Assembly: GCA_015680685.1 (NCBI GenBank)
Contig: MNCI01005296.1
Span: forward strand, 129,232-193,231
Direction of reading: 5' to 3'
Source of the DNA: Gnetum montanum
Lineage: Eukaryota > Streptophyta > Gnetopsida > Gnetales > Gnetaceae
DNA: 64,000 nt
Made by a program: the position numbers and the translations under genes. Numbering within the stretch: the first letter of the stretch is position 1; every line of letters begins with the position of its first letter. Positions 1-15,400 of this stretch are shown here, one piece after another. Under the pieces are notes generated by a model. The model was not told where the DNA came from. It ran no database searches and was given only the letters and a program-made list of their open reading frames with translations.

Positions 1-3000
1 CTAAGCTTACAACAACAATCTTGATATTTTCACACAAGCATTGTGAAGGTGGTTAGACAAGCAAGAAAAGAAAAGTTTGAGAGAATCAACCCTTGATGGC
101 CATTATCAAACATAACAGAGATGGATCATTTTACCTCCTTGCTTAGATATCTTGCTTACTAGGAGGAATTATCAGAATATTGGATTGCTATGCCTCCCTT
201 GATTTCTTTCTTCTTGCTATCCCTTTTAGCAGCCATAGTCTTCTCTCCCTTCCCAGCCACCCTTCTTGTTGCTGTATCCTTTTTTTTTTTTTTTTACACA
301 ACTACTTTTGCCTTGCGTGTCCTTTTTTTTCCTCTCCTTCTTTGCCTATTTGTAGGTGGAATAAGGGATAATGAATGGTTTCTTGTAACCAACTTTTGGG
401 GACCGTTTGTATTCTTTTCTTTCTATTTAAAGTTCTCTCTCTCTCTCTCTCTTTTCAGCAATGGATCATGAGTTCAATTCTCTTCATGATCACTATAATA
501 AAATCAATAAAATATGTATATTCACAAGTTGCAGGTTCAATTCCTAAATCAGCAATTTTTGATATTTCAGAATTCAAATTTTGCTAGATCTCAGGTTTAA
601 TTCCTCTTGATAATTACAAAACATTCCAGCATAATATTTATCTCTTTATCATTCAAAATTGTCATAAGATGCAAGGAAAGAGTTTTCAAATAAATTCATG
701 ATAAGGGCAATTCAAGATACATAATCAAAAAAGGCACCTTCTTTTTTAGGTCATTTGCAATGTGAATTTTCCCATTGTCTTACGAGCTTGAAAGGTCATC
801 ACGTGACCTTTCTACAGCCATGGAGAGGGCACTTATACAATACTTGTTTTGACTAAAAAGAGCAATGCATCACATTTAGATAAAATAAAATACAAAGCTA
901 TAGTGTTAACACACAATATCTCTGATTCATGGGTCAGGTTCCTCCAACTTGATTAATAGGTCAAGTTCTTTAGTATGAGCATTCTTTTGCATCTCAACAT
1001 ACCTGTTTTAGCTCTTGCGGCACACCTTAGAGTATTGTCCTCTATTTTTCTTTTGTTTCTTAGCATCTCTGTTTAAATAGAATAGAAAATATTTTGTTTT
1101 CCCATATATTTGTTATTATTATTATTATTTCAAAACATTCCCAGCATGTATTTTAAAGCATATTTCTTATGTATAAAGTATTTAAACATACATATAAAAA
1201 AAACCTGGTCAACAAATTTATTACTATTCCAATTAGCCATTTCCACCACAGTCCAAACAAAGCACTTACACAACTTGTCAACAAAACATGCACACAAACA
1301 CACAAAAAGATTATTACAATCGTTAATGCAAAAAATCAAGGAGAAGTAGTTCGTTACAAAGAGAAATATAAAGGAATTAAACATAAGTCTCAACAAGGAA
1401 TGACCCATTTCCTACGTATAGGATTTTGGAGATGTGCTGGCAAACATGACAGCAAAGTGACATTAGGTTGTATCAACAATTACTTTCTCAAGATTACTTC
1501 AACCAGCCTTAGATATCCATAATCTCAAAAACAATCAATGAGGATTTGAGTATTAGTGACACTGACAATAGCTCCATATGGACAATTCCATCATCAACCA
1601 CAATTTTGTCCCATACCTACTAGTGTGTAAGTTGTAATTTAGATTCTCTAAAATGATGCCCAATAGCCAAACGTCTACTCCACTGGTATATGCTGCTATG
1701 CAGTGCCCCTTTGGTGATTGGTGACACAACAATGCCTCAACTCACTGCCTCAAGTCAGTAATCTATAGGTTTTTGTTTAATTTGTTGCTTCTAGTCATTG
1801 ATGTATAATGTTCTGGTCAGTTTGCTTGCTTCCTTAATAAATCCAAGCCAATGCAACTTAAGCTACAATAATACAATTAAAACTTACTATCAATCATCCA
1901 ATGACTCTTGAATAAAATAATAAATGATCAGCATGCAAACCTCTACACAAAACCGTTTGAAAGAAGAATGACACGAGAGGAACAAATGTTACAATATAGA
2001 ACTACAATTCCTACAGACATTACAACAACAGGAATCAAATGGAAAATGGACTGAACAAAAGTGACGGAATGGTAAAACTGAAAAAAGCGCAGCCTTCCTA
2101 GCTGAAATCTTTAATAAAGATAAACACAACAATAGTGAAGAAACAACACAGCTAGGTAAAGAAAGAAAGGAAGACAGATTTTCCCTCACAAGAATAGATG
2201 CTTTGCTCAGACCCTTGTTACAAAATCCTGAATCCACTCCAGCTATTTGCTTTCAACCCTCAGATGCCCACATTGTGGCCAATTGAAAAATAAGGCATTT
2301 AGCAATGAAGTAGGTTACATATAGGCACTCGAATAAGTGTAAGGTTGCATTTCTTCTCAGAACCTGGTTTTTAAAATATAAAATTAATAAAATTTGTTTT
2401 GTTTTGTTTTGTTTTTGCTAATCCCCCTGAACATTTTAAACACAGCTCTAAAGGGTAAACTTATCAAATATATAAAAAAAGCATTAATAATTGAACTTAC
2501 AAGGACCATTAATCAAAACATTAACAACTTAACATGTCACACATAAGGACACTACAATGTACAAAACATACAACAGCATAGCTTATAGAAATCATGACAT
2601 AACACAGTCATGCCTAGTTGTAACAGTATCGAAACCGTTTCGTTGAGCCATGTAGCAAGGCACAATTGCTTGACTACATTACCCCTGTGTTATTTCTTTT
2701 GCATGTTTTGTTTTTACTGTTCTCATTTCCATTTTTGTTATTCAAGGTATTATTGGGCTCTCCTTTTGAGTGTCTTTCCTGATGTTTCTGTTTATAACTT
2801 TTTAATGATGCTATGGTTCTTCTAGGTAGTGGGCAAACTTTATCAGGAATAGCAGGCTGAAATATGTGATAACAACATTTAATTAGTAACATTGGAGGCA
2901 TGTAGAGTGTTAATGAATTTATGCAGTTTTCTTTTCCTGGTGTGAACTTGGGTTATGATATTTTGACAGGTGAAGGAGGGCCACAACATCCATATGGTTT

Positions 3001-3479
3001 AAAGCCAGGATCTTCTTTTAATTATTTGCTCTAAAACCTCAGTTAACCCTTACAACTTTTTGTTATTTTCAACTGGCTATTGCAATATTGATTGTATGTT
3101 ATCTTTTGCTTAGGTATTCATGCATGCCCTAACATGTTTGTTTGGATATCTATATCTGATAAAGTCTTCCTATACATATGTAACTACTAGAAGCACAATA
3201 GTTTAATGGTCATAACATTATTCTTTGATCTTATTTTGTGCTTAGTATGTTCGATATAGGAGATGACCAAGCTTTCTATGCAGGTGTAGCAGTCTGTTAC
3301 ACAAATATTAATACTTTTTAATTGCATGTTCTCACTTGTTTTCCCTAGGTATATAAAGAAAATATGACAATTAAATGTATGTGCAAGAGGTTTATGTGGA
3401 CAAATAGTTTTATTACAGCAATCTTGAGTGTAAGTATAGTTTTCTAACTCGTCATCCCATGATTTTTTTCTTTGTGCAG
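1..3479. other. Upstream sequence, probably intron of the AIR9 gene
   Basis: I could not find an exon here that continues the A9 reading frame beginning at 3480. The first recognised exon starts in phase 1, and AIR9 proteins have a basic N-terminus and LRRs before the A9 repeats, so an upstream part of the gene must exist. This stretch is therefore best read as a long intron, though intergenic DNA is not excluded. It holds a CT-repeat near 431-452, a poly-T run near 280-295 and TTTTG repeats near 2396-2420. The short ORFs here have no recognisable domains and lie in low-complexity sequence. Confidence 0.5.
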
Positions 3480-6400
3480 CTTTTCCTTCTGTCAGTAATG
3501 TTCAGGTTATTGGAGATCCTGTTGAAGGTAAGCTACTGAAAGGTGTTGGTACATACTTTGGAGGGGAAGAAGGACCTAGCAAGTTTGAGTGGTTTCGGGA
3601 AGACCGAGAATCAGGGTAAGTTTTTCTTTAGTAGACACTAACTGCTTGCTAATTTACCTGTGGAATTTTGCTCATACTGTTTGTTACGTTGAAGCTAGAA
3701 TTGATTAATCGGTTAGAAAAGCTAGGATACCAGGCTGCATGTTTTGGAAAAGTTTCCTATATAGGTAGATTTCAACTTTGAATGAACCTCCAAAATGATT
3801 GAAAAGCTCTTGGCTTTTCTGATTGTTAACTATAAATTGACAGTAACAGTTCTAATCAGAGTTGTGGTGTTCGTGAGCCAAAATGGTATTTAATGAAATA
3901 TATGTATGCAAGTGTTTATGGAATGTAAATTGAATGAAGGGATACATTATGATAATATTGCAATGATATGATCTAGTGCCACACATGATATGTTTGCGAG
4001 TTAATAGAATGATTGGAAAGCTTTCAAAATTGCATGTATTCTTGGGTAAACTGGTAAGAATTTAAGAAGTTAAAAGATAGCTAAGGATGGCCCAACAGCA
4101 TCAATTTCTTCATTTTTTAGCAAGGTTGAGGATGGGTTGATGGGAAGGAGCTAGGGAGTGTGCTGCAACGATTTAGTTTCTTGGATTTTGGATTTGATGA
4201 TTGTGGGAGTGTTTGCATGTGTGTTTTCTTGTGAAGTTGTATATGGTTTTCTGTTGACAATTGGATTGTGATTTGAATGATTCATTGTAATATTAGTAAA
4301 TTTTGATATTGGGTTGGCCTTCATTTTCAATTCCAATTATTTTATTTTCAGATTTATCTTAAAATTTAAATGCTTGCTGAGTATGAAAATATGTTTAAAT
4401 TTGCATGCTGAGATGGTTGGGAAAAATATGGTTATGTAAATTGTTTTTTCAGTAACGAAATAAGTTTTAAAAAAGGTGCTTTATGGTATGCTTCATGTGG
4501 CTGAAACATGTAAATTTTGTTGATAAGCAAAATTAACATGAATGGTTTTTTAAAATTAAAAAAGAAACATATATACATTAGGTACCGTCATTTGGAATGA
4601 TGGTAAGGTGCTTATTTATTCCATGTAAGGCATGGGTTTGAGCCTCAACTGAGCTACTCTAGAAGAGGGTAGGCATCTACTATCCCTTTGAGGACCTTAT
4701 TGGCAGGACAAGCATTGAGCCTTAAGGTGATGACCCTTATATATATATATATATATGAAGTACTGAGGAACTGGGCCCATGAATCAGGAATATTTATGGC
4801 TATCATGGTTATGCTATTTTTAATTATAAAATTGAAACTAAAATTGATGCGTTTAAGATCATATGAATGATGTTAAAAGGCACCAAAATGATGAAAAAAG
4901 ATTGACCAGAGTGCTGAGGAATGACTCTAGAGTTCCTTTCATGACTTTGTCTACCTTCCAAGGTATTAATTGCCCTTTTCTCTTCAAAGATTGATTAAGA
5001 TATTGTAAAAGTACTTCCAAATTGAGAGAACACTGGAATTCATGAATATTCCCATAGTTAAGGGTAAAATGCGTGGTTTATCCCTTGTATGGTCGAAGCA
5101 GGCAGCCAAATAATATAGTTCTTTGCATCATTTTCCAATTAATATAGGTCTTTGCATCATTTTCCAATTAGAAGTTGAAACATTACTAGTAGTTGTACTT
5201 TAATTTTGGAGACTGTTAATTCATACTTATGAAGATTTTATTAGATTGCAGATTGTTTTTTCATTCCTAAAATTATGGATCACAAATTGCAATTTATAAT
5301 CATGTGGAATTGCAATATTAAAAAATATTCAAATATTGAATTGTTAATTATTTTCAAGTGCATGCAATTAAGAAGACAAAAAATTGGAAATTGATAAAAA
5401 AATGATATATTTAACTTTAAAATAGAAATCTCTAAACATAGTAATATAACAGCATTGCATCAAGCATGAACGTTAATATAAATTCACGGTTTATACTCCC
5501 ATATACAGTACAATAAGTTTCAGATGCAAGTTACACTGTAGGTTTTTCTTTGTGCTATACTGCAGTATTCAGTGTTCACTGTTAACTAAAATATAAATGA
5601 GCTGAAGAACGTCTGAAATCAGCTACTGAAGTGATTCAAAATGAGTTGAAGAATGCTCTGCTGAGCTTTCCAAGAATACATTGTGCTCGAAATGCATTGC
5701 TCCTTGTAGAAAAATGTGCACTTAAAGTGCTGAAAACCTTAAAACTGCTGATAACACATACCCAGAATGTTTTATGCTCATTTTTTCTACTTTTATAGTT
5801 GTATTGAGTCACAAATTTTGTTATTCAGTGATGGTTTAATATTTAATGTTTAAAAGTTTAAACTCCTAATTGGTATTTCTAAAGATTCTGGAATCATCTG
5901 GAATTGCTCGGAATCATTCAGAATCATGATTCTGAACTAGGTCGTGATCCCAATCCAAGCTTCATAAGTATATGTTAATTACTAGGAGTTGTATAATGAA
6001 TTTCTTTCCATATTTCTGTGTACTAATTCCATTTTGATTAATATAGTTGAGAGTAAAAACCCACCTGTTAATTGCAGTCATTTAGGATTGGATTGCTTTT
6101 AAAAATATTTTTCAGCTCATTCCAAAATTGTGTATTTTCATAGACAATTGGTGCCCATCTCTAGTGGTGCTTCAGAGTACATGTTGACTGAAGATGATGT
6201 TGGTTGTTCTTTACGGTTCGTTTATACACCAGTGAACTTGGAAGGTAATGACATCATTCGAATGTTCTTTTACCTCAGTCTCGAACTTTGAAAATTTCAA
6301 ACCGGATTATTTGTCACATTTCTTATGCTGTTACTTGCAGGTCTTGAGGGAAACCCTTCTACTGTAACTACAGCAATAATATCACGTGGTAATTATTTCT

Positions 6401-9400
6401 AAGAGAAGTTTTTTCAAGCCGCTAAAATTGCAGTTTTATGTTACAGAAATATACTTAATTTTTTTCTCCCTTCTTACTAATATCCCTTTGAGTTTCAGCT
6501 CCTCCAAGAGTTAACCATCTGCATATCATTGGAGATTTATGTGAGGGAAGTAAGGTGGTTATAAGCGCTACTGTTAAATGTGCAATTGAAGGTGCTAGTA
6601 GAGTACAGTGGTTCAAGACAAAATCACGTGATGTTGAACAAGGTGAAAGTGGACTGGAAGCTATAAGTTCATCAAAAGTAGCAAAGGTTTTTTTTTTTTA
6701 GCTTTGATTTTCTAAAAAATTACTTTCCTTTCCTTTTCTAGAATGATTCCTAAATATTTTTTTCCACACTCATCTTTGGAACTTGCTTGCCATGTAGGCA
6801 TTCCGTATTCCTCTGAGTGCTGTTGGTCATTATTTAGTTGCAAAATATACTCCTGTCGCTCAAGATGGAGAGAGTGGGGAACCAGCTCTTGTTATTACTG
6901 ATAAACGTGTTGAAAGTATGATTCAAGAATCTGGATTCTTTTAATTTTCCTTCTGAAAATTTAATTTCATTATTAGCTTATTTTTTGAATAAATGTGATC
7001 AAACATTATTCATTGGTGGACTATTTATCTTTATGAAGGATGAAACCTTCTAAATTGTGGTCAGATTGTGTTTTATTTTTTTCTTTCCTTGTGCACATTT
7101 TGAATCAGTCAGTTATCTTTATTCCATCTTTATGTCTATGCAATCTGGTGGTTGACCTTTTGCACATGGCAGTGTGGCAACCCCCATACCATTAGCTGTA
7201 TTCTTGATAATGGTTAATATTACAGGCCTGCCTCCAAGTCTAAGTTTTCTTTCAATCTCTGGAGATTTTAAGGAGGGAGAAACATTGACAGCTTCTTATG
7301 GATATTTTGGTGGCCATGAGGGAAACAGTGAATACAACTGGTATCTTCATCAGGTATAAAGTTCATAATTTGTAAAATTTCTACAATTTTTTTTCATCTT
7401 TTCATTTTATGTTGTTATGCTTGTATTAATTGTTTGTCGCTTCTTCAGTTAATCATTTTTTATTACTGTCTCCTTTCTATCATGCCCACAGGATGAAAAT
7501 GACCCTGGCACATTGATAAATGAAGCTGTAGGGCATCTTCAGTATCAAATAACAAATGATGCTGTCTACAAATTTATATCTTTCAAATGCATTCCTATAA
7601 GAGATGATGGTGTTGTCGGAGAATGTCGAAGTACCATGAGCCATGAGCGTGTTCAGCCAGGTGGTTACCTTGTTTAATAATACTTTATATTAACAGTCTG
7701 TTAAGCTATATTTTATACTGTTTTGTAAAGCTAAGGAAACAATGCATTTTTGTCACCTATTTATCATGGGCTGCAGCATTTCCTAGGATACTGTCCTTGC
7801 AGATAGTAGGAGAATGTGTTGAAGGGCAGAAATTAAGTATAGAGAAGAAATACTGGGGAGGTGATGAGGGTGCCTCCAGGATTCAGTGGTTTCTGGTATT
7901 ATTTTGTTTATCTTCTTTCAGAGGAGTATTAATATACATTGGAAAATCTGGTTTGAATTTCTACAACATTGTTTCTGCTGATAATTATAAATGCCTGTCA
8001 TGTAAATTGTACAGACACATGAAGATGGCATGCAAACTGAAATCAAGGGTGCTACATCATCATCTTATGTTCTTTGCAAATATGATATTGGTGGTTTAGT
8101 CTCTGTTTCATATGAACCAGTTCGCAATGATGGAACAAAGGGCACTATTGCATATTCCTCATTTTCGGGCCCTGTTCTAGCAGGCAAGTTCTATGTGCTT
8201 CTGGGCCATCTAATACTTGCTATCTCTCTATTTGTTTTGGACAAAAATACTGCCTTGAAATCATTGTATTAAAATATAGCGATCACCTCTCAGAATATAT
8301 ACATTTTGTTTTAATTGCTCAAGCGATAAACTTTTGTGTTGGTTTCATAGAGGATCCTGATGTAAACTGTTTTTGTTTCTGACCAACCTAAATGCGCACA
8401 CATTTCTTTCATTTATTTTGATGCAGGTTAATGCAACCATACCTCAGTGTAAACAAATAGAGGTGAAGGGAGAGAAAGCAAGCCATGAATTTAGAATGGT
8501 GTAATCATTGTGGTCAAGTCAGCTACAATGATAGCAATGCAAACCAATCTGAAACAACCATTTCTTCCATGTCCATTTGTAGCATAAAACATTATCATTT
8601 TTGCTAACTCATAGACCACGGAAATCACTAGGAAAACCAAAAACTAATGACTTCATCAGTAGTAAGAACAACTAAAATTTTTAATACCTGTGGGTGTCAC
8701 AGTCGGTAGTTTCACAAATAATCTCCATTTACCATTAAGTGATGATACTTGATCATGTTAAGTAGAAATGATCTCTTCTACAATATTAGTGATGATACTT
8801 GATCATTTTAAGTAGAAAGGATCTCTTCTACAATATTAGTAAGTGTCTGCTTCTGATCAATCCTGTTAGTCTTTAGTACCCTGTGCATCAAAGGAAATGC
8901 CAAAATGTATGTGATGTGTAGCCTATTGGTTAAGGCTTGTAGCTTTTGAGGTACAGGTCACATATTAGATACCATTGGATTACAATGAGAGATAATGATG
9001 TTCTTGGTTGTATCTCTTAGCTAAGATTATTGTGAGAATGTTACAATTACCACTAGGAAATGCACACAAAAATTAACCTATAGCTTTAATAAAAATTGAA
9101 CTAAGACTTGTGGGTGTCAGAGTCAGGGGTGTTACATGTACTCTCCATTTACCATTTAGCGATGATACTTGATCATGTTAAAAGAGAAACAACCTCTTCT
9201 ACAGCATTAGTGAGGGCCTGCTTCTGATCTATCACAGTGGTCTTTAGTGCCCTTGCTTATCAAGGGAAATGCCAAAATGGTAGCAATGTGTAACTCATTG
9301 GTTAAGGCGTGTAACTTGCAAAGTACAAGTTACATGTTAGGTATAACCAAAAGACCGTGGAGGAGTAACTTAGGGTAGGACAGAGAAGGAACGCTTACTG

Positions 9401-12400
9401 ACAAATAAGAAATGCAACAAAAACTTCAAGTGCAGGCTAATGATCTAAGCGAAGCCTTTTGAAACACCCTAATAACATTGAAGAAAATGGTTCAAGTCTA
9501 GCACATGCCTCACAAACCTCATATGCAGGCTAACGGTTGGAGTGAATCCTTTTAAAATACACAAATAATACCAAATCAGTAAAAGCTAGGCAAGAAGTTA
9601 GGCCAAGAATCGCTCAGCAAACAGTGCAATGTAGTAACAAGCATGACTAGAGGACTTCTTTTGTAGAAATAGGCTACGGTTAGGAAAGGGATAACTCAGG
9701 TTTAACATTGGTTAAATCTTTTTACCTACCACGGCTTACTCCTTTCACGACATAAAATAAAATAAAACAATTATTATAATTAACATGCTGCAATTAAATA
9801 ACAAAATTAATGTAACTACATTCATCATGGCTTTAGAAAAACTTACATTTTGAAAACTTAATGTATTAACGAAGATCCTACATTAATCAAGTCTAATACT
9901 TAAAAAAAAAAACCATACAGAAAAAATCATAAATAAACAAGAAGGAATATGTGTCCTAGCACATGTGATTGAAACTATTGTTTTAATCTGTCAGGAAATA
10001 TGTTATCTTGGGACCTTCAAAAAGTTGAAAAAAATTGGCAAGTTGAGTTGTGTTGCAGTGAAAAGTCAAAAAATCACATTTAAAACTATAGATTTTTCAT
10101 TAAAAATAATGTTTTCTATAAAAGTCATCCCAACTCAACTTGGGTCGGCCCAAATTAGAATGGGCATCCAATCATTAAATTGGCGATCCACCGTTGGTTT
10201 GAAAAACACTAGTTGAAACTTTGTACTAATGGCATGATCTGCAATGGCCACATGCTTGACCTTTCACTCATTTGAACACTCCATAGGCATCCACGTGGAT
10301 GAAGACCCTAACTAGTACACTCAGCATTGAATGCTTGTTTTGACATTTTAGGTGTAAAATCATTGGCCTACATAATTCAAAACTCTTTGAAAAGCTCCAG
10401 TTGCTCACAGAGAAGTTTCTTTTATGGTCCATTATAAATCATGGACTACCTATTGGCAAATGTCTTGCTCATTTGAGTTTGCCTTTTTACTGTTGGTATT
10501 GCACATGCAATGATTGAATTGTCTATACAAATCTTTCTTGTGAGTTTGCTAGAAATATTTGGGCTTGGGCTCTCTTTTTTACCCATATTTGCAGAAATGT
10601 TTGACATTGGACAAAATATTAGTCTCTAATTGAAATGCAATCACATCACTGGAGTGCCTTCATATTATTTTCAACGTTGATATTTTAACAACTTTTTGGA
10701 AAGTTCATCTTAGAAAGTGTTGATCATCAGTTACCTCTGCTACATTTCAAAAGCATAAATTTTTTGTTGATACCTTTATAACTTCATTTTGCCCTCGAGA
10801 ACCTTTGATTGATGGTATATAGTTTTTGGAAACTCTTGATTATTGAAGCTTGGTACCTTATAAACTACTGAGGGTAATGTTAGAAATTCATACTGCCAGA
10901 GCTGGTGTACATTCATAGATGCTTTTGAGCTCTTACGCTTCTTCAATTTGAACCTTTGATATTTGTAATCTGTCTTTTATTTTTGAATTTATTTTATGGT
11001 CTACCATAATGTTATAGAGCTTTCTTCAGATGTACCTATTAGACGGTAGTATAACTCTCTTGCATTTGGTAGCATATATCTGAGATTTTTTCCTTGGTTA
11101 TGTGGATGATCTTTCCTGGTTTGACTTCATTTCAATTTATAATTTCAAAGGATAGTGTAAAATTCTCAATTGTTTTTTAACAGATATAAATATGATTTAT
11201 AAAATAAAAACTTAGAATTTTAAGTATATTCAGGAATTTCTTGAGATACCTTTAATCTGGGAAATACAATTTATCCAGACTAGAAAGTATCTGTAGTGCA
11301 TGAATGGCTATCTACCACTAGATTCTAGGCTAACGAGATTTCATAACTCTCTCTCTCTATCTGAATTAAAGACATAAGGCAAATTGCTATCGTATATTGC
11401 AGGACCTCCTTCTTGTGATTCACTTGAATTACATGGTGAGGCCGTAGAAGGAGGATGCCTAAGCTTTTCTGCAGTTTATTCAGGAGGGTGTGTGTTATTT
11501 ATGATATTGAATTTATGTCGTTTATTTATTTATATTTTTAAAATAAATTCTGAATTTTTCTTTATCAAAACAATTTATATTCTCAGTGAACAAGGGAATT
11601 GCTTTCATGAATGGATTCAACAAGGCAGCAATGGAAGGTTAGAGCATCTAACCAATGACGGTAATGATAAAGACACCTTTCTGAAATAAATTCCAAAAAT
11701 CGAAACGTAAAATGGTGCACTGATGCATTTTGGATAACACCTTTGCAATTTGGTATTTATTCAAGTTTTTAGGTAAAGGTCATAGGAGCATTACCAAACT
11801 CTGAATAAATTGACCATTTGCATAGATTTGGGACAGCCTTCAAATGGAAATCCTTGCGAAATGATATTTGTTTTATTATTGATGCAGATATCTTGGAGTT
11901 AACTCATGAAGATGTTGGCAGCAGAATTGAACTTGTTTTTACCCCTGTTAGGAAAGATGGTTGCACTGGAAGGTCACAGAAGATATTATCTGATATAATT
12001 GGAGAGGGTGTGTTTTGCTATACCATTGGTGCAAGCACAGAAGATTAAAAAAATTACAGCTGTTCTCATTATTTTTCTAATCCTTGGCATTGGAATTTTC
12101 AGCGGAACCTGTAGGCATTGATCTTGTTATTCCACTTTGCTGTGAAGATCAAGAGGTAGTTCCTGAAAAATCATATTATGGAGGAACGGAGGGGAGTGGG
12201 CAGTACACCTGGTATCGTGTTTATAACGATATTAGTGATTCACAGTTGTCAGATCTGAATGATATGAAAGAAATGAAAATATTGTCAAACTCTAGGTATG
12301 GTACATTCTCTGTGGTTCTCTGCCCTGTACGAATGGTTTGTGCGTTTAGTGTTATTCAAAGTAGTTGTATTATCTATTCTTATTTGTCGACATTGATCAT

Positions 12401-15400
12401 AAAAGCACTAAAAAGTATTGTTAACATAGTTTTGTGTAATCCTAAAGGTCTTTTTTAATGTTGATATCAATTGAGAGGCATTCATTGCATTGCGAGACTT
12501 GAATATCATTATTTTAAGTTACACTTTTGCTTTATTTACAAGTGACTAGAGGTTGCAGGCAACGAGTGGCTATTTAATGTGTAATTGTTTAGTAATTAAT
12601 GAACTTCACCTAATTTCTTTCTATGCATTAAATGTTTCATTAATATATCCCTAAGGCATATTTATGTGCACATTTATGATTTTAGAACCTACATTCCTAC
12701 GCTAGAAGATGTTGGTTCTTATTTGGCATTGCGGTGGGTTCCTACTCGCAAAGATGGAAAAGTAGGGAAACCTTTAGTGGCAAAAAGCAGGCTGCCAGTA
12801 TCTGCAGGTTTATTGAACTCATTTCCAGTGTTGAATCTTACATTTTGTTACAGTGAACATAGTGCCTCAAATCTTTTACCAAACATTTTCTAATGTCCAA
12901 ATCTTTTTCCTCTGTTTCGACAGCTCCCCCTAGAGTATGCAATGTTCACATTAGCGAGGCATCTTCTGGTGTTTATGTTGGAAAAGGAGAATATTATGGT
13001 GGAGTAGAGGGAAACAGCCAACACAGCTGGTATCGATCTAAAGAAAATGGAACCATGATTCTCATACCTGGAGCTAATTCAAATTCATATCATGTCTCTG
13101 ATGATGACTACGCATGTCAGATTTCTTTTGGGTAATTTTTTATCTTGTTTGCAGTTTGAAATTCAAAAAAGTAGAGTGAATGGAATTCCATTCAATTGAA
13201 TAGGTGGTTAATTATTAGTTCAGTGCTTTTCATCATTACGAAGGTTAATTTTCCTGATTTTGCAGTTATCTGCCAGTTCGGTCTGATGGCGAAGTAGGAG
13301 AGCTTTGTCTTTCTGAACCAAGCAATGTTATACTTCCTGGTATTTCTGAAGTGGTCTCTTTTCTGTTATATTGCTTGAAAGATGCTTTAATCTCACAGAT
13401 AATATCCATTACATCATTCAAGATTGACATTATTTGGTAATCTTTGGCCCTTGCAAATCAACCCAATACAATAGATAATTATTTTGACATGTCAGCTTGA
13501 AATGTTATGAACAATTAGTAATTTGTAAATACATTTCATACTGAAAACAAAGCATACTTAAAGCCATGAGAGAACAATATTCCAAACATGACATACTCAA
13601 GAAAACAGGAATACCTATCAATATTTTATAGCATGTAATATTTTTTTAGTTTTAAAGATTTCATCGCATTTGAGTCGCTTTGTAAAGTATCCTAAGAAAG
13701 TAAACTTATAGCCAACAGAACTCAGTTATATCCTTTGAATGAGATTTGCAACTTTAAATCCAACGAATAAAATCAACTTTTTTCTGAATTGTTAAACATA
13801 GGCAAATTTTTTCATGGAAACCATCTCCACAATGTTGCAATTTTTGCAGCTGATTTTTTTTTTTTTTAACGTAGCATTAGCGTAACTTCACTGCCTAGAT
13901 GACGCCCAACATTGTTGGAAGCCCCTAAGGTTCATCAACAGTGAGAGCATAACTCCAGGGGAAAGCACCTTTTGAAGACTTGCATCTCACTTTGCGCTAC
14001 TTGCAGGGAAACCACAAGATCAGAAGCTTACTGTCTGAGAACACCTCAAGAAGGATCTGAAAATCTACATTGGTTAAACTCTTTTAATGTATTTACCCCC
14101 AAACCCCTCATGATCTTGCATCACTACTTAAAATTCTCTCCTACTGCATCAAAACCTCATTAGTTAAGGTTTCCTATGTATCCATGTGTAAACCTAAAAT
14201 TTGGTTTCCATATTGTACTTTAACAGAGAGGGAGGAGGACTAGGAGAGAAGGTTGAAGTTTAAGAACCCATGGAACTGCCATGCTTTTGAGGTTATATTA
14301 ACATTGAGAACTGAAAGATGGAAGACTTATGTCCCCTACAATGGAACTGGAACCGAAAGAATAAATACTGGAACAGTTCGATTGATAAATAATGGAACTG
14401 TTCCAGTATTTATTCTTTTTATGATATGAGTACCATATCCCCTACCTTTTCTCTCCAAGCAGATAATTGTCAACCTTCATAATTGTAATGTCCTCCAATT
14501 GCTTTGAGAATTCAAATATTCTTAGAACGACATGTTTCCTTTCTCTTGAAATTAGTAAAAGCTATTTGTCTTATGTCATGAGATAGTGTTTGTTTTCTTG
14601 ACCATTACCCTAAACTTCGATGTTAATTTTGAAAGATTCTACCTTTATTAATAATCAAAATTAATATCTTATTATATTTATAGTCTTTTAAATATTGAAA
14701 ATGGTTGTGTTTTGAGGGTTTTTGACCTTCTGACCTTTTTTTGCCTACTCAAACTTTTTCAATTCACTTTTTCTTCCTTTTGGAAACATGATTCATTTGT
14801 TGACTTTTTAATAAATTGGTTTAAATACATATCAAACTATGTTCCATTGTTGATTTTTGTCCATGATCTACTGTAAAAAATCTTTAGAAGTTTTTATTTT
14901 ACAGTTTTCCAATTTTTTTCACTGACTTTTTTCCAGATGTTTGCCAACTTGTCAAGAAGCCAAAAATTTTGTCTTGCCTGTTTTTCATATTTGGCGGCAG
15001 GGGAATCAGCCAATCATTCAGTTTAACAATGAGTAGGCAGTTGTTTCCCTGACGTAAAATGTGTCTGAGAAGTAGTAAGACACATTAATTCACTGTCACC
15101 TTAATTCAGATGTAACCTTAAATTGCACTTGCTGCTTTGATAATTTGTCTATTCATCTCTTCATTTCTTATGAATTCATTCATCCTTATTTATCATGTGT
15201 TAAGAAAATACATGTATCTGCATGGTGATTATTTATAACTGCCCCACGTATACCATATATCAGTGCTTAATATGATAGCATAACAACAATGCAGCTTTTA
15301 TGGTAGTTGGGAGAAACTGCTCCTGAAAGGTATAATTTGTATAACATTGATGGCCATGTTGAACCATGATATAGTAAAACTTATGTTTCACATGGTTTGG

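Noticed and set aside
1130-1522. Overlapping ORFs of 79-117 codons on both strands
   Set aside because: AT-rich low-complexity sequence, both strands open, no recognisable motif.
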